Below the pieces are notes generated by a model. The model was given only the letters and a program-made list of their open reading frames with translations, ran no database searches and had not been told where the DNA came from. From positions 58,882,487 through 58,946,486 of the forward strand of contig NC_087067.1 of NCBI RefSeq assembly GCF_963678635.1: a DNA stretch of 64,000 nucleotides, written 5' to 3'. This stretch comes from Symsagittifera roscoffensis. Lineage: Eukaryota; Xenacoelomorpha; Acoela; Convolutidae. Below are positions 21,546 through 34,971 of this stretch, piece by piece (position 1 is the stretch's first letter; each line of letters starts with the position of its first letter). The position numbers and the translations under genes were made by a program.

Positions 21546-24303
21546 AAGACCTCACACTTCTAGATACTTTACAGAATTTATATCAAAACCTGGTTATGAT
21601 CCTAAAAATTTTCGTGGAGTTTCAGTATAAGACTTATCTGTTGTCGAGGAAATTGAACAAAGAAACATCTTTATATACGATTTCGATATCCAAGAAGGTG
21701 AATGTGTAGGAGAACTAGCTCGAAGAAGTATTGGAAGATTTGACAAAACTGTCAAATTATTGAGATTTAAATTTCATATCATTCATACAAATGATATTGA
21801 TTCTTTCTTCAAGTGCTTCCGGTGTCCTAGTTGTGATACTTTCTGCAAAAGAACTGAGTTTCTCAACAAATATCTGCTGAGATGTGAGGATCGAGTGAAA
21901 CACATTTACCCAAAAAACGTCCATAAGCTTCGCGAAACCTTGTTTGAAAAAAAGAAGGATTCAATCTTCCAGTTTCTGAAGATAACAAACTTTTTAATAA
22001 TCTAGCAATTTTTCATTTTGTTTCGATTTGCGTTCCCACAGAAGAACTAAAAGAAACACAAACTACAGGCTGGATGGCTGGATTGGAAAACATGTTCCAT
22101 TTTCAGTCTCTATATGATCAAATCTGATTGATGAACCCATCTTTTTGTACAACAAGGATCCAGAGAACTTGATTATTGATTTTGTAAGCAAGCTCGAGCT
22201 GTTGGCTGAGAAAAGTAGGCTGGGGATGAGAACATCATTTCAAGATATTGAAGTTGCTTTCAATGAACGAATGAAAAAGATTTTTCATCAGCTAAACGAA
22301 GGCGGTTAAAATTAATCAAGTAACAAATTTGAGTACGAAGACGAAAGCATTGAAGATTCAGAAGACGCAGATATGTCAACAAAAAATCTTGCAAATTCAG
22401 AAAATCAACTCATCGAATTGAAACAACATCTGGAGAGATATGTTTATACTTCACCTGTTTTTGGATTTAACAGTGGTAGATATGATTCGAATTTGATCAA
22501 GTCATACTTAATCCCCTATTTGATTCGCGATGAAGAACAAGAAACATTAGTAATAAAAAAAGCGAACGATTTCATTTCTTCAAATGTAGAGATGTACAAT
22601 TTCTCGACACAAAGAATTTTCTGAGTAGGGCAACTACTCTGAACTCCGTTCTCAAAGCCTATGAAGCTAGCGAAATGAAAAAACTCTTTCCCTATGAGTG
22701 GTTTGATAACCCACACAAACTTGATTTTCCCGAACTGCCGCCGTTTGAAGCTTTTTTCAGTAAACTTAGAAACAACAATCCTCTAGACAAAGACTTCTTC
22801 GATTATGAGAAGCTGAGAAAGAGTGGGCTTGACGAACAACAAGCACTGAAAAAGCTTCAAATCCAGACTGTGCCTCCATCTGGATTGGATAATTACAATT
22901 ACTTACAGGAGACTTGGAAGAAAAACGGAATGACAGTGTTCAAAGACTTTTTGAAGAAGTGCAACAACAAAATGTAGTTCCAACCCTAGAAGGAATGCAA
23001 AAAGTGATTCAGTTTTATCATAACAAGGAGATAGGTGTGTTAAAATTTGAATGTACTCTTCCAAATCTAGCAAACAAATGTCTACACAAATCTACAAATT
23101 ACAAATTTTATCCATTTTGCGAAAGTAATAAAGATTTGTGTAAAAAAATTCGAGAAGACATGACTGGTGGACCATCCATTGTGTTCTCTCGAAAAGCTGT
23201 AGCTGTTAAAAATTTCATTACAAATTCATCAAATGTTTGTAAATCAATAGTTGGAATTGATGCAAGTCAGATCTACCCCTTCTCAATGTGCCAAGATATG
23301 CCAACAGGACTGTACACGAGATGGGAGCTTGACACTGATATGCAGAAATTCATAGCTAGAGATAATCAATCACGCATTTTTGAGAATATGGTCATGTCTT
23401 TTCACCAGGAAACAAGACCAGAATGTAAAATTGAGAGTTTTTCACATCTGGAAAAAAGAAAAAAATGGACTGTTTTAATGTGGATGGTTATTGTGATCAC
23501 TGTAAGACAGTGTTTGAAACACTGGGATGTTACTACCACTTCTGTTCTTGACAAATAACTTGTCCCTCCTTAACAGATCAGGATATTGAACGAGGTAATA
23601 AGAAGAGAGAGATGGATGATATGAGACGGGAATACATAAAAGAGAAAGGATACAAAGTTGAAGACATGTGGGAGTGTGAGTAGTGGGAAAGTTTCAAAAC
23701 CAATGACAAGATCAAAAATCACGTCAGAACCCACTTTCCCTATAAAAGACCTCTTTCTACAGACTCCTTTTCATCAAACAAAAGATGGATCTCTTTTTGT
23801 CTACGTTCAGTGCGACTTAGTTGTTCCAGATGAACTGAAATCAAAATTTGCGAAATTTCCTCCAATTTTCAAAAACACTGAGGTTGGATGAAACGATATT
23901 GGAGACTACAAGAAGAACTATGCAATCGCGAACGAAATGTTAAAACATTCTCAGAGAATGCTGATATCTAGTTTCAAGCTAGAAAATAGAACAGTTATAA
24001 CTCCTCTGTTCAACTTTTATATGGAACTTGGATTGCAGTGCACCAAAATTTACCGTTTTGTTCAATATTCTCCTGGGAAATGCTTTAATGATTTCGTTCA
24101 TTCAGTGGTTGATGCTGGAAGAGAAAGAGATGAAAACCCTTTGTGAAGAGTGTTAGCAGAAACAATGGAACTTTTGGGTAAATCCTCTTATGGTTATCAG
24201 ATCATGGATAGATCCAGGCATACAATCACAAAATATCTGAACGATGAAAAAACTGATAAGGCAATCAATGAGTCACAGTTTAAAAGACTTAACACAGTTG
24301 AGA
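21546..24303 (+). pseudogene. Family-B DNA polymerase fragment, unit C (5' and 3' truncated)
   Basis: Begins at CACACTTCTAGATACTTTAC, equivalent to 3255 in unit A, so the promoter and N terminus are absent. It holds the zinc-like CFRCPSCDTFCKRTEFLNK (near 21810), FGFNSGRYD (near 22460), an intact-looking motif A (GIDASQIYPF near 23255) and KSSYGYQIMD near 24180, in which the motif B Asn is Lys. It ends at 24303 by fusion to antisense gypsy integrase, so motif C is missing. Diagnostic residues (VKNFITNSSNVC) are shared with unit E only. Several stops and frameshifts are present. Confidence 0.8.
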
Positions 24304-25498
24304 AAGTACTTCTTCCGCTGTCTCATTTGTGCCTGCGCCGTGTTCCTTCTACAGAGCTCGTTCAATTCCTGTTGTCTCCTGACCGCTTCCTTCACATACG
24401 CCTGAGGTGACGTCTTTTTCCCTTCGTATTCCGGATAGAAGAATGTCAGGGGCATCGCTCTCTCCGTGCCAGTTAACATCATGAAAGGACTGATCCCCGT
24501 TGATGAGTGCTGCGTGCTGTTATACGCCCCTACCACTTGCGGCAGATGTTTATCCCAATCTGTCATGTGTCTCGAGCAATATACCCTGAGCATGTTCACC
24601 AGTGTTCTGTTCTGCCTCTCCACTAATCCGTTCGTTTGAGGATGGTAGGTTGTTGAATGCGCTCGAGCAATGTGGCATCTCCTCATCAGTTCTTTTGTCA
24701 AGTCCCCCACGAAGAATTTCCCATTGTCTGATTGGAATGTCATCGGAAACCATATTGTGATATCCAGTGCGTTATCAAATGATCACAAGTCTCTTCCACT
24801 GAGGCCATCTGACAAGGTACCGCTTCTGCCATTTTCGTAAAGTGGTCTATATTTACCAGTATCTGATTGTATCCCGAGTCGGTCATGCAAATCTTGTGAT
24901 GGTCTATCTGCATGACCTCGTTAAATTCCGAGCTTTACACGGACTTAAGTGGGAATTTCATTTTTCTGGGGTCTTTCACTTGCAAACACAACAAACATGT
25001 GTTCACCCACCTTTCGCAAGCCGTTCGCAACCCTGGCCAATCAAACCTGTGTAGTATTCTTTGTTGTACCTTTCCTATTCCCTGACTCCCATCTGGTCGT
25101 GCAATCTGAACAACACTTACGTCTGGTATAGCTGTAATAGTATGATGAGGTTATGCCTGTATAATATCTTCTCCTCATTTTTCCTCCTATAGGCTATCAC
25201 ACCATCAGCTGTGTGATAGAGTAAGTCCCTTCTCTCTTTGTATAACTGGCTCAAGATCTTGTAATTATCCTCCTGCAGGTCTCATTTCTCCTTGGCTTCC
25301 GTCCGGATCCATTTGGAGAGGTTGCTCGTCATCTTGTCATTCTTCTGAGCTCGTATCAGATCCGACAGTCTGTATCTCGCTTTGAAGTGTTCTTTCAATG
25401 CCATCATTTGACCATTCAGTTCTCCGGGACTGTGGATGTCGTCTTTTAGCTTAACGCAAACTATCCTTCTCAAGACCTCCCTGTCACACTTCTCAAGA
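24304..25498 (-). pseudogene. Gypsy integrase fragment, unit C (fused to polymerase)
   Basis: From 25498 down on the minus strand: linker (KLKDDIHSPGELNGQ), the HHCC region (frameshifted), core with MQIDHHKI-equivalent, TFQSDNGKFF and NGLVERQNR, ending at RQRKKY, where the ORF runs for ten residues into antisense polymerase at 24303. The C-terminal domain and macro-like tail are absent. Compared with unit B it has an extra segment of about 60 bases near 25150-25205 and a six-base difference before PMTF, marking a different gypsy subtype shared with unit E. Confidence 0.8.
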
Positions 25499-28400
25499 CC
25501 TCACACTTCTAGATACTTTACAGAGTTTATATCAAAATCTGGTTATGATCCTAAAAATTTTCGTGCAGTTTCATAATAAGACTTATACGTTGTCGAGGAA
25601 ATTGTTCAAAGAAACATTTTTATATTCGATTTCGATATCCAATAAGGTGAATATGTAGGAGAACCAGCTCGACGAACTATTGGAAGATTTGACAAAACTG
25701 TCAAATTAATGAGATTTAAAATTCATATCATTCAAATAAATGATATTGATTCTTTCTTCAAGTGCTTCCGGTGTCCTAGTTGTGATACTTTCTTCAAAAG
25801 AACTGAATTTCTCAACAAACATCTGCTGAGATGTAAGGATCGAGTGAAACACATTTACCCAAATAACGTCTATAAGCTTCGCGAAACCTTGTTTGAAAAA
25901 AAGAAGGATTCAATCTTCCAGTTTCTGAAGATAACAAACTTTTTAATAATCTAGTAATTTTCAATTTTGAGTCGATTTGTGTTCCCACAGAGGAACTAAA
26001 ACAAAGACAAACTACAAGCTGAATTGGAAAAGGTGTTCCTTTTTCAGTCTCTATATGATCAAGTCTGATTGTTGAACCCATCTTTTTGTACAACAATGAT
26101 CCACAGATTTTGATTATTGATTTTGTAAGCAAGCTCGAGCTGTTGCCTGAGAAAAGTAAGCTGGAGATGAGAACATCATTTCAAGATATTGAAGTGGCTG
26201 TCAATGAACGAATGAAATAGATTTTTGATCAGCTAAACGAACGCGGTTAAAATTATTCAAGTAACAAATTTGAGTACAAAGACGAATGCATTGGAGATTC
26301 GGAAGACGCAGATGCGTCAATAAAATTCTTGCAAATTCAGAAAAATCAACTCATCGAAATGAAACAACATCTGCAGAGATATGTATATACTTCACCAGTT
26401 TTTGGATTTAACAGTGGTAGATATGATTTGAATTTGATTAAGTCATATCTAATCCCCTATTTGATTTGCGATGAAGAACAAGAAACATTAGTAATAAAAA
26501 AAGCGAACGATTTCATTTCTTCAAATTTAGAGATGTACAATTTCTCGACGCAATGAATTTTCTGGTTGGGGCAACTACTCTGAACTCCGTTCTTAAAGCC
26601 TATGAAGCTAGCGAAACGAACAAATTTTTTCCCTATGAGTGGTTTGATAACCCAGACAAACTTGATTTTCCCAAATCGCCGCCGTATAAAGTTTTTTTTT
26701 CAGTAAATTTAGAAACAACAATCCTCTAGACAAAGACTTCGTCGATTATGAGAAGCTGAGAAAGAGTGGGCTTGACGAGCAACAAGCACTGAAAAAGCTT
26801 CAAATCCAGACTGTGCCTCCATCTGGATTGGATAATTACAATTACTTACAGGAGAATTGGAAGAAAAACGGAATGACAGTGTTCAAAGACTTTTTGAAGA
26901 AGTACAACAACAAAGATGTAGTTCAAACCCTAGAGGCAGTGCAAAAAGTGGTTCAATTTTATCATAAAAAGGAGATCGATATGTTAAAACTTGAATGTAC
27001 TCTTCCAAATCTAGCAAACAAATGTCTACACAAATCTACAAATTACAAATTTTATCCATTTTGCGAAAGTAATAAAGATTTGTGTAAAAAAATTCGAGAA
27101 GACATGACTGGTGGACCATCCATTGTGTTCACTCGAAAAGCTGTAGCTGATGAAAATTTCATTAGAAATTCATCAAATGTTTGTAAATCAATAGTTGGAA
27201 TTGATGCAAGTCAGCTCTACCCCTTCTCAATGTGTCAAGATATGCCAACAGGACTGTACACGAGATGGGAGCTTGACACTTATAGGCAGAAATTCATAGC
27301 TAGACATAATCAATCACGCATTTTTGAGAATATGCTCATGTCTTTTCACCAGGAAACAAGACCAGAATGTAAAATTGAGAGTTTTTCACATCTGGAAAAA
27401 AAGAAAAAAATGGACTGTTTTAAAGTGGATGGTCATTGTGATCACTGTAAGACAGTGTTTGAAACACTGGGATGTTACTACCACTTCTTTTCTTGTCAAA
27501 TAACTTGTCCCTCCTTAACAGATCAGGATATTGAACGAGGTAATAAGAAGAGAGAGATGGATGATATGAGACGGGAATACATAAAAGAGAAAGGATACAA
27601 AGTTGAAGAAATGTGGGAGTGTGAGTAGTGGGAAAGTTTCAAAAACAATTACAAGATCAAAAATCACGTTAGAACCCACTTTCCCTATAAAAGACCTCTT
27701 TCTACAGACTCCCTTTCATCAAATAAAAGATGGATCTCTTTTTGTCTACGTTCAGTGCGACTTAGTTGTTCCAGATGAACTGAAACCAAAATTTGCGAAA
27801 TTTCCTCCAATTTTCAAAAACACTGAGGTTGGATGAAACGATATTGGAGACTACAAGAAGAACTATGCAATCGCGAACGAAATGTTAAAACATTCTCAGA
27901 GAATGCTGATATCTAGTTTCAAGCTAGAAAATAGAACAGTTATAACTCCTCTGTTCAACTTTTATATGGAACTTGGATTGCAGTGCACCAAAGTTTACCG
28001 TTTTGTTCAATATTCTCCTCGGAAATGCTTTAATGATTTCGTTCATTCAGTGGTTGATGCTGGAAGAGAAAGAGATGAAAACCCTGTGTGAAGAGTGTTA
28101 GCAGAAACAATGGAACTTTTGGGTAAATCCTTTTATGGATATCAGATCATGGATAGATCCAGGCATACAATAAACAAAATATCTGAACGATGAAAAAACT
28201 GATAAGGCAATCAATGAATCACTTATACTTATACGACTGTATCAAACCAGATAAGAGAGCTGCTTGGGAAAAAATGAGGGAAAATGACTGCAGAGACTCT
28301 TTCAAGGCGGATGCAAAAATTATTTTTTTTCCTCGAACGTGTTGCAGTACGCATAAAAAGTATGATAAACGGGCGCCGATACTTTTTAAAGATGAATTTA

Positions 28401-28833
28401 GATGATAAAAAAGCTCTGTTTGTGTAGCAAGACACATTGCTGCTATGACAACAAGTCCGATAAGTTCAAGTTTAGCAGCAAAGGATTGAATAAAGGGGTC
28501 TGGAAGATTCTGGAGACTGTCCGATGTCAAAATACAGAAGAGTGATCGATGAGGCGATCAAATTAACATCTATAAATAGAGAATTCAGAACCGTAAACCA
28601 CATGGTGGCCAGTGGCCACATATGAGCAAACAAAAAAAGGACTTAGTTATTTTCATCCAAAAAGACAAGTTCAAGATGATGGATACCATACAAAACCATT
28701 GAAATTATACGGAATTATTGGAGATGGAAGCAGTGTGTTAAATTTTTGTACAATGCAGTATTTTAATGGTGTTTCATTAAAATTTGCGCTAAATTTCAAA
28801 CACAATGCAGTGATTTATATATTTTCTTTGTAA
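25499..28833 (+). pseudogene. Family-B DNA polymerase fragment, unit D
   Basis: Starts at the same fusion point as units C, E and F. It contains the CFRCPSCDTFFKRTEF element, FGFNSGRYDL near 26400, and the longest open stretch of the array in this gene (26813-27628, 271 codons) including GIDASQLYPF (motif A). The motif B region is degraded to KSFYGYQIMD near 28140. About 190 bases, including all of motif C, are deleted between the AINE segment and LYDCIKPDK (near 28215); the same deletion is in unit F. The C-terminal region continues past the LNL/LKL position to YGIIGDGSS, so the stop in units A and B is secondary; in D the final stop is lost by a base loss and the frame ends at 28833. An eight-base duplication makes GTGGCCAGTGGCCAC near 28607. 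Confidence 0.8.
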
Positions 28834-29698
28834 TTTAGTTTTTTTTCTCAAATATTGGAATTTTTTCGAAATTTCGGTAGGTTTTAGAATAGATTTAGAT
28901 AGATAGAAAAAAAGTTTTTTATAAATTTTTATTTGATCAATTTATAACAAATCTTATTGTGTTTTGGAAATTTACGAAAAAATTTTCAAATATTATTTTT
29001 TTTGAAGAAATTTTCAAGTTTTTACAGAAAAACTCTTACCATTGACTTACCATGTATCAAAAATCGAATTTAAAAGCTTCATTACACAATCCACACGTAA
29101 TTAACCAGTAATCTTTACTAATTAGAATACGCGCGCCAAAATTTTTCCGAAAAATTAGACATTTCCACACAAAAACCAAAAGTTTTCGTTTTTCTTACCA
29201 TTATCTTACCATCACACAAACCATGAAACCTTACCATTGGAATTATCTATTTTAATACATTGTAAACTTTATACCCTACCTTATTACATAGCTGGGTGAC
29301 CGGATGATCTATTCCCTATCTTAATACATGGGGGTCACCCAACTCCCCCCTGACCACCTCCAACATCTACTACTGTAGCTTTACTGTCAATTAAATTTTC
29401 AAATCAATCTGAAAACAGAATTCATTCTTAGACCAAGATGCTTCTCACTCATGCCTAGCCTAAACCTCCCCCTTACTATCTTTAAAACATTATCCTAACA
29501 TTTTCTCGATAGAATAATTCAATTAGGCATTTAAAAGCATGCAGACTTATTTCATGTTTTAGCACCTTAAATTTTTAGAATTTAATTGTCATGCCAATTA
29601 TATTAAAATCCAACTACCTGACTTGTGCCCCCTTTACCTAGCTCAAGAACCCTGCGACTCCTAACTCAAGACTCAAGACATCCATGTCCACTCAAAGC
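28834..29698. other. Non-coding link between polymerase and gypsy fragment (unit D)
   Basis: AT-rich, then the CTATCTTAATACAT word and GGGTGACC ... GGTCACCC inverted repeat near 29293-29343, with only six C following. No gene is seen. Confidence 0.4.
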
Positions 29699-30936
29699 TC
29701 AGGCGATGCTCAAGTAATACTTCTTGTGTAGGTGCACCATTATCCCCGTTTCTGCAAAGACCACGTGCAGGAATGGCGTGTAATTCAACTTACCAACCTA
29801 GGGTTCAACTTGCCCCTGTTTGGATAGTAGACCGGCATTGAGACCTCTCGTATCCCTCTTTCGAGCATGAAGTCTCTCAACCTCGTTAGTGCCAACATCA
29901 CATGCTCGGGGTCTTTCGTGTTCCTTTCATTGACCCTCGTCACCAAAAAGCACAGGTATTTACCAGGAACTTGTGAAACTGATGGGGGAAACGGAGCCAT
30001 TCCTCCCAGTTCTGATATTCTTTTTGAAGTCTGTTTCCAGTCTCGTGTTGAAGCTCATGTCCGCTGTTTTGCAGATCGCACTAGTCCTATCTGACAAAAT
30101 GAAGTCGCTGTCTGTGATCAGGATGTTCTCTGAATAAGGATGTTCTCTGATCAGGATGTTCTCATTCGGTATCTCGAATTTTCTCTTGAAATTTCTTCCT
30201 AAGGTAGGCTCAGCTTCCTCCTGATCCAGTTCCAATCCGCTAGTCTCTCCCACTTCCGTGAGCTTTTTTATCATAAAATTTTTGGTGTGGGTAAGTCCTA
30301 CACCCACTCCCCGGACAAAAATATTTATCGACGTCACCGTCGATGGTGCTAGGTTCAAGTTATCCGGTGGTATGTCCAGTGGCCGGTCAGTGGCTGTTCA
30401 ACCAAATAGCGGATTTCCTGCTTTGACATGTTTCATTGCTGATACGTCGACGTGCTGGATATTTTGCGCTTCCTTCTCGTCAGTCTCAAGGTTATGCATC
30501 CATTCCAGTATTCTCAGGTTTGTATTTTCCCTTTTTCTATCTCGCTTTGTTTCAGGTCTACTTCTCGTTCTGGTACGGAGTAGTCAACTTGCAAGGAATT
30601 CTCACTGTCGTTGATGGTCTGCCACTCTTCATCGGCTACCGGCTGGCCCGCGTTCACCAACTCCTCGCCTATCTACTCGGGTTGTATCCTGTCAATCAAG
30701 AAGTCGTCACCATACATGTTGTACATCATGCCTGTCCATGTGCGATCGTCTTTTCTTCTCCCTGTGGTCATCGGCAAGTCTGGTTCTATCACTTTGGTAC
30801 CTCGTTCTGCTCCGGATCATTTCAATCTTCCTCCGCGAAAGATCATTCGTCCGAATTTACCTCAATTTTCTTGTTATCATCCATGCTCACATCCTCCTTG
30901 CCGTCATTCTTCACTCTGGTGCCTTTCTCATTCCCC
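29699..30936 (-). pseudogene. Gypsy Pol C-terminal tail with macro-domain-like module (unit D)
   Basis: Equivalent to 18900-20138. The macro-like part (29699 to about 30170) includes ICKTADMSFNTRLETDFKK, then after the shared frameshift YLCFLVTRVNERNT and REVSMPVYYPNRGKL. NLAPSTVTSINIFVRGV lies upstream. An in-frame stop interrupts the segment near 30400, and the acidic tail is broken near 30670. Confidence 0.5.
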
Positions 30937-32345
30937 TCACTTGCTGGCTCTACCATTAGATACTCGAGTCCTTCCATGTTCTGTGGTGCACACCAGTCTT
31001 CCGGAGATGGGACGTGAGTTTTCAGATTTTCGTAGTGCGCCGCATGCCCTATGACTCAAGCGATAGAAGCGGCCCTGCTGGTGTACCTCCGTTTTCATAA
31101 ACGGTGCTCTCCATTTCTTCAGTAACTTTTCAGGCCTTTTTGGAGGTATGATATTCTGGAACACCCAGACGTATTGTCCCAAAGCATACGGTATCGCCTG
31201 AAGTATTTTTTCATCGTACTTCTTCCGCTGTCTCATTTGTGCCTGCGCCGTGTTCCTTCTACAGAGCTCGTTCACTTCCTGTTGTCTCCTGACCGCTTCC
31301 TTCACATGCGCCTGAGGCGACGTCTTTTTCCCTTCGTATTCCGGATAGAAGAATGCCAGGGGCATCGCTCTCTCCCTGCCAGTTAACATCATGAAAGGAC
31401 TGATACCCGTTGATGAGTGCTGCGTGCTGTTATACGCCCCAACCACTTACGGCATATATTTATCCCAATCTGTCATGTGTCTCGAGCAATGTACCCTGAG
31501 CATGTTCATCAGTGTTCTGTTCTGCCTCTCCACTAATCCGTTCGTTTGAGGATGGTAGGTTGTTGAATGCACTCGAGCAATGTGGCATCTCCTCATCAGT
31601 TCTTTTGTCAAGTCCCCCACGAAAAATTTCCCATTGTCCGATTGGAATGTCATCGGATACCGTGATATCCAGTGCGTTATCAAATGATCACAAGTCTCTT
31701 CCACTGAGGCCGTCTGACAGTGTACCGCTTCTGCCATTTTCGTAAAGTGGTTTATATTTACCAGTATCTTGTTGTATCTCGAGTCGGTCATGCAAATCTT
31801 GTGATGGTCTATCTGCATGACCTCGTTAAATTCCGAGCTTTCCACGGACCTAAGTGGGAATTTCATTTTTCTGGGGTCTTTCACTTGCAAACACGACAAA
31901 CATGTGTTCACCCACCTTTCGCAAGCCTTCGCAACCCTGGCCAATCAAACCTGTGTAGTACTCTTTGTTGTACCTTTCCTATTCCCTGATGTCCCATATG
32001 GTCGTGCGATCTGAACAACACTTCCATCTGGTATAGCTGTGATAGTATGATGAGGTTATGTGTGATAGAGTAAGTCCCTTCTCTCTTTGTATAACTGGCT
32101 CAAGATCTTGTAATTATCCTCCTGCAGGTCTCATTTCTCCTTGACTTCCGTCCGGATCCAATTGGAGAGGTTGCTCGTCATCGTGTCATTCTTCTGAGCT
32201 CGTATCAGATCCGACAGTGTGTATCTCGCTTTGAAGTGTTCCTTCAATGCCATCATTTGACCATTCAGTTCTCCGGGACTGTGGATGTCGTCTTTGAGCT
32301 TAATGCAAACTATCCTCCTCCAGACCTCTCTGTCACACTTCTCAA
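30937..32345 (-). pseudogene. Gypsy integrase and linker (unit D), truncated
   Basis: HHCC zinc region broken by a base loss near 31930; core motifs MQIDHHKI, TFQSDNGKFF and NGLVERQNR are readable in 31447-31944. A stop near 31446 separates the next segment, 30937-31446, which carries the PFMMLTGRERAMPLAFFYPE region and C-terminal GQYVWVFQNI. The linker ends at 32345 by fusion to unit E. Like unit B it lacks the 60-base block seen in C, E and F. Confidence 0.8.
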
Positions 32346-34971
32346 GACCTCACACTTCTAGATACTTTACAGAATTTATATCAAAATCTGATTATGATCC
32401 TAAAAATTTTCGTGGAGTTTCAGTATAGGACTTATCTGTTGTCGAGGAAATTGTTCAAAGAAACATCTTTATATACGATTTCGATATCCAAGAAGGTGAA
32501 TATGTAGAAGAACTAGCTCGACGAAGTATTGGAAGATTTGACAAAACTGTCAAAATAATGAGATTTAAAATTCATATCAGTCATACAAATCATATTGATT
32601 CTTTTTTCAAGTGCTTCCGGTGTCCTAGTTGTGATACTTTCTGCAAAAGAACTGAGTTTCTCAACAAACACCTGCTAAGATGGGAGAATCGAATGAAACA
32701 CATTTACCCAAAGAACGTCCATAAGCTTCGCGAAACCTTGTTTGAAAAAAAGAAGGATTCAATCTTCCAGTTTCTGAAGATAACAAACTTTTTAATAATC
32801 TAGCAATTTTTCATTTTGTTTCAATTTGTGTTCCCACAGAAGAACTAAAAGAAACACAAACTACAGGCTGGATTGGAAAACATGTTCCATTTTCAGTCTC
32901 TATATGATCAAATCTGATTGATGAACACATCTTTTTGTACAACAAGGATCCACAGAACTTGATTATTGATTTTGTAAGCAAGCTCGAGCTGTTGGCTGAG
33001 AAAAGTAAGCTGGAGATGAGAACGTCATTTCAAGATATTGAAGTGGCTGTCAATGAAGGAATGAAAAAGATTTTTGATCAGCTAAACGAACGCGGTTAAA
33101 ATTATTCAAGTAACAAATTTGAGTACGAAGACGAAAGCATTGAAGATCCGGAAGACGCAGATATGTCAACAAAATTCTTGCAAATTCAGAAAATCAGAAT
33201 TGAAACAAAATCTGGAGAGATATGTATCTACTTCACCTGTTTTTGGATTTAACAGTGGTAGATTTGATTTGATTTTTCTGAGTAGGGCAACTACTCTGAA
33301 CTCCGTTCTCAAAGCCTATGAAGCTAGCGAAATGAAAAAACTCTTTCCCTATGAGTAATTTGATAACCCACACAAACTTGATTTTCCCGAACTGCCGCCG
33401 TATGAAGCTTTTTTCAGTAAATTAAGAAACAACAATCCTCTAGACAAAGATTTCATCGATTATGAGAAGCTGAGAAAGAGTGGGCTTGACGAACAACAAG
33501 CACTGAAAAAGCTTCAAATCCAGACTGTGCCTCCATCTGGATTGGATAATTACAATTACTTACAGGAGACTTGGAAGAAAAACGGAATGACAGTGTTCAA
33601 AGACTTTTCGAAGAAGTACAACAACAAAGATGTAGTTCCAACCCTAGAAGGAATGCAAAAAGTGATTCAGTTTTATCATTACAAGGAGATAGATATGTTA
33701 AAACTTAAATGTACTCTTCCAAATCTAGCAAACAAATGTCTACACAAATCTACAAATTACAAATTTTATCCATTTTGCGAAAGTGATAAAGATTTTTGTG
33801 AAAAAATTCGAGAAGACATGACTGGTGGACCATCCATTGTGTTCTCTCGAAAAGCTGTAGCTGTTAAAAATTTCATTACAAATTCATCAAATGTTTGTAA
33901 ATCAATAGTTGAAATTGATGCAAGTCAGATCTACCCCTTCTCAATGTGTCAAGATATGCCAACAGGACTGTACACGAGATGTGAGCTTGACACTGATATG
34001 CAGAAATTCATAGCTAGACATAATCAATCAAGCATTTTTGAGAATATGGTCATGTCTTTTCACCAGGAAACAAGACCATAATGTAAAATTGAGAGTTTTT
34101 CACATCTCGAAAAAAGAAAAAAAATGGACTGTTTTAATGTGGATGGTTATTGTGATCACTGTAAGACAGTGTTTGCAACACTGGGATGTTACTATCACTT
34201 CTGTTCTTGTCAAAAAACTCGTCCCTCCTTAACAGATCAGGATATTGAACGAGGTAATAAGAAGAGAGAGATGGATGATATGAGACGGGAATACATAAAA
34301 GAGAAAGGATACAAAGTCGAAGAAATGTGGGAGTGTGAGTAGTGGGAAAGTTTCAAAACCAATGACAAGACCAAAAATCACATCAGAACCCACTTTCCCT
34401 ATAAAATACATCTTTCTACAGACTCCCTTTCATCAAAAATAAAATATGGATCTCTTTTTGGCTACGTTCAGTGCGACTTAGTTGTTCCAGATGAACTGAA
34501 ATCAATATTTGCGAATTTTCCTCCAATTTTCAAAAACAGGGAGGTTGGATGAAACGATATTGGACACTACACGAAGAATTGTGCAATCGAGAACGAAATG
34601 TTAAAACATTCTCAGAGAATGCTGATATCTAGTTTCAAGCTAGAAAATGGAACAGTTATAACTCCTCTGTTCAACTTTTATATGGAACTTGGATTGCAGT
34701 GCACCAAAATATACCGTTTTGTTCAATATTCTCCTCGGAAATGCTTTAATGATTTCGTTCATTCAGTGGTTGATGCTGGAAGAGAAAGAGATGAAAACCC
34801 TTTGTGAAGAGTGTTAGCAGAAACAATGGAACTTTTGGGTAAATCCTCTTATGGATATCAGATCATGGATAGATCCAGGCATACAATCACAAATTATCTG
34901 AACGAAGAAAAAACTGATAAGGCAATCAATGCGTCACAGTTTAAAAAACTTAACACAGTTGAGAAGGTACT
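32346..34971 (+). pseudogene. Family-B DNA polymerase fragment, unit E
   Basis: Pair of unit C. It has CFRCPSCDTFCKRTEF near 32620, a deletion of about 110 bases after FNSGRFD near 33270 (loss of part of the exonuclease region), EIDASQIYPF near 33920 with Gly-to-Glu before motif A, and KSSYGYQIMD near 34845. It ends by the same fusion to antisense gypsy integrase, so motif C is missing. Confidence 0.8.
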
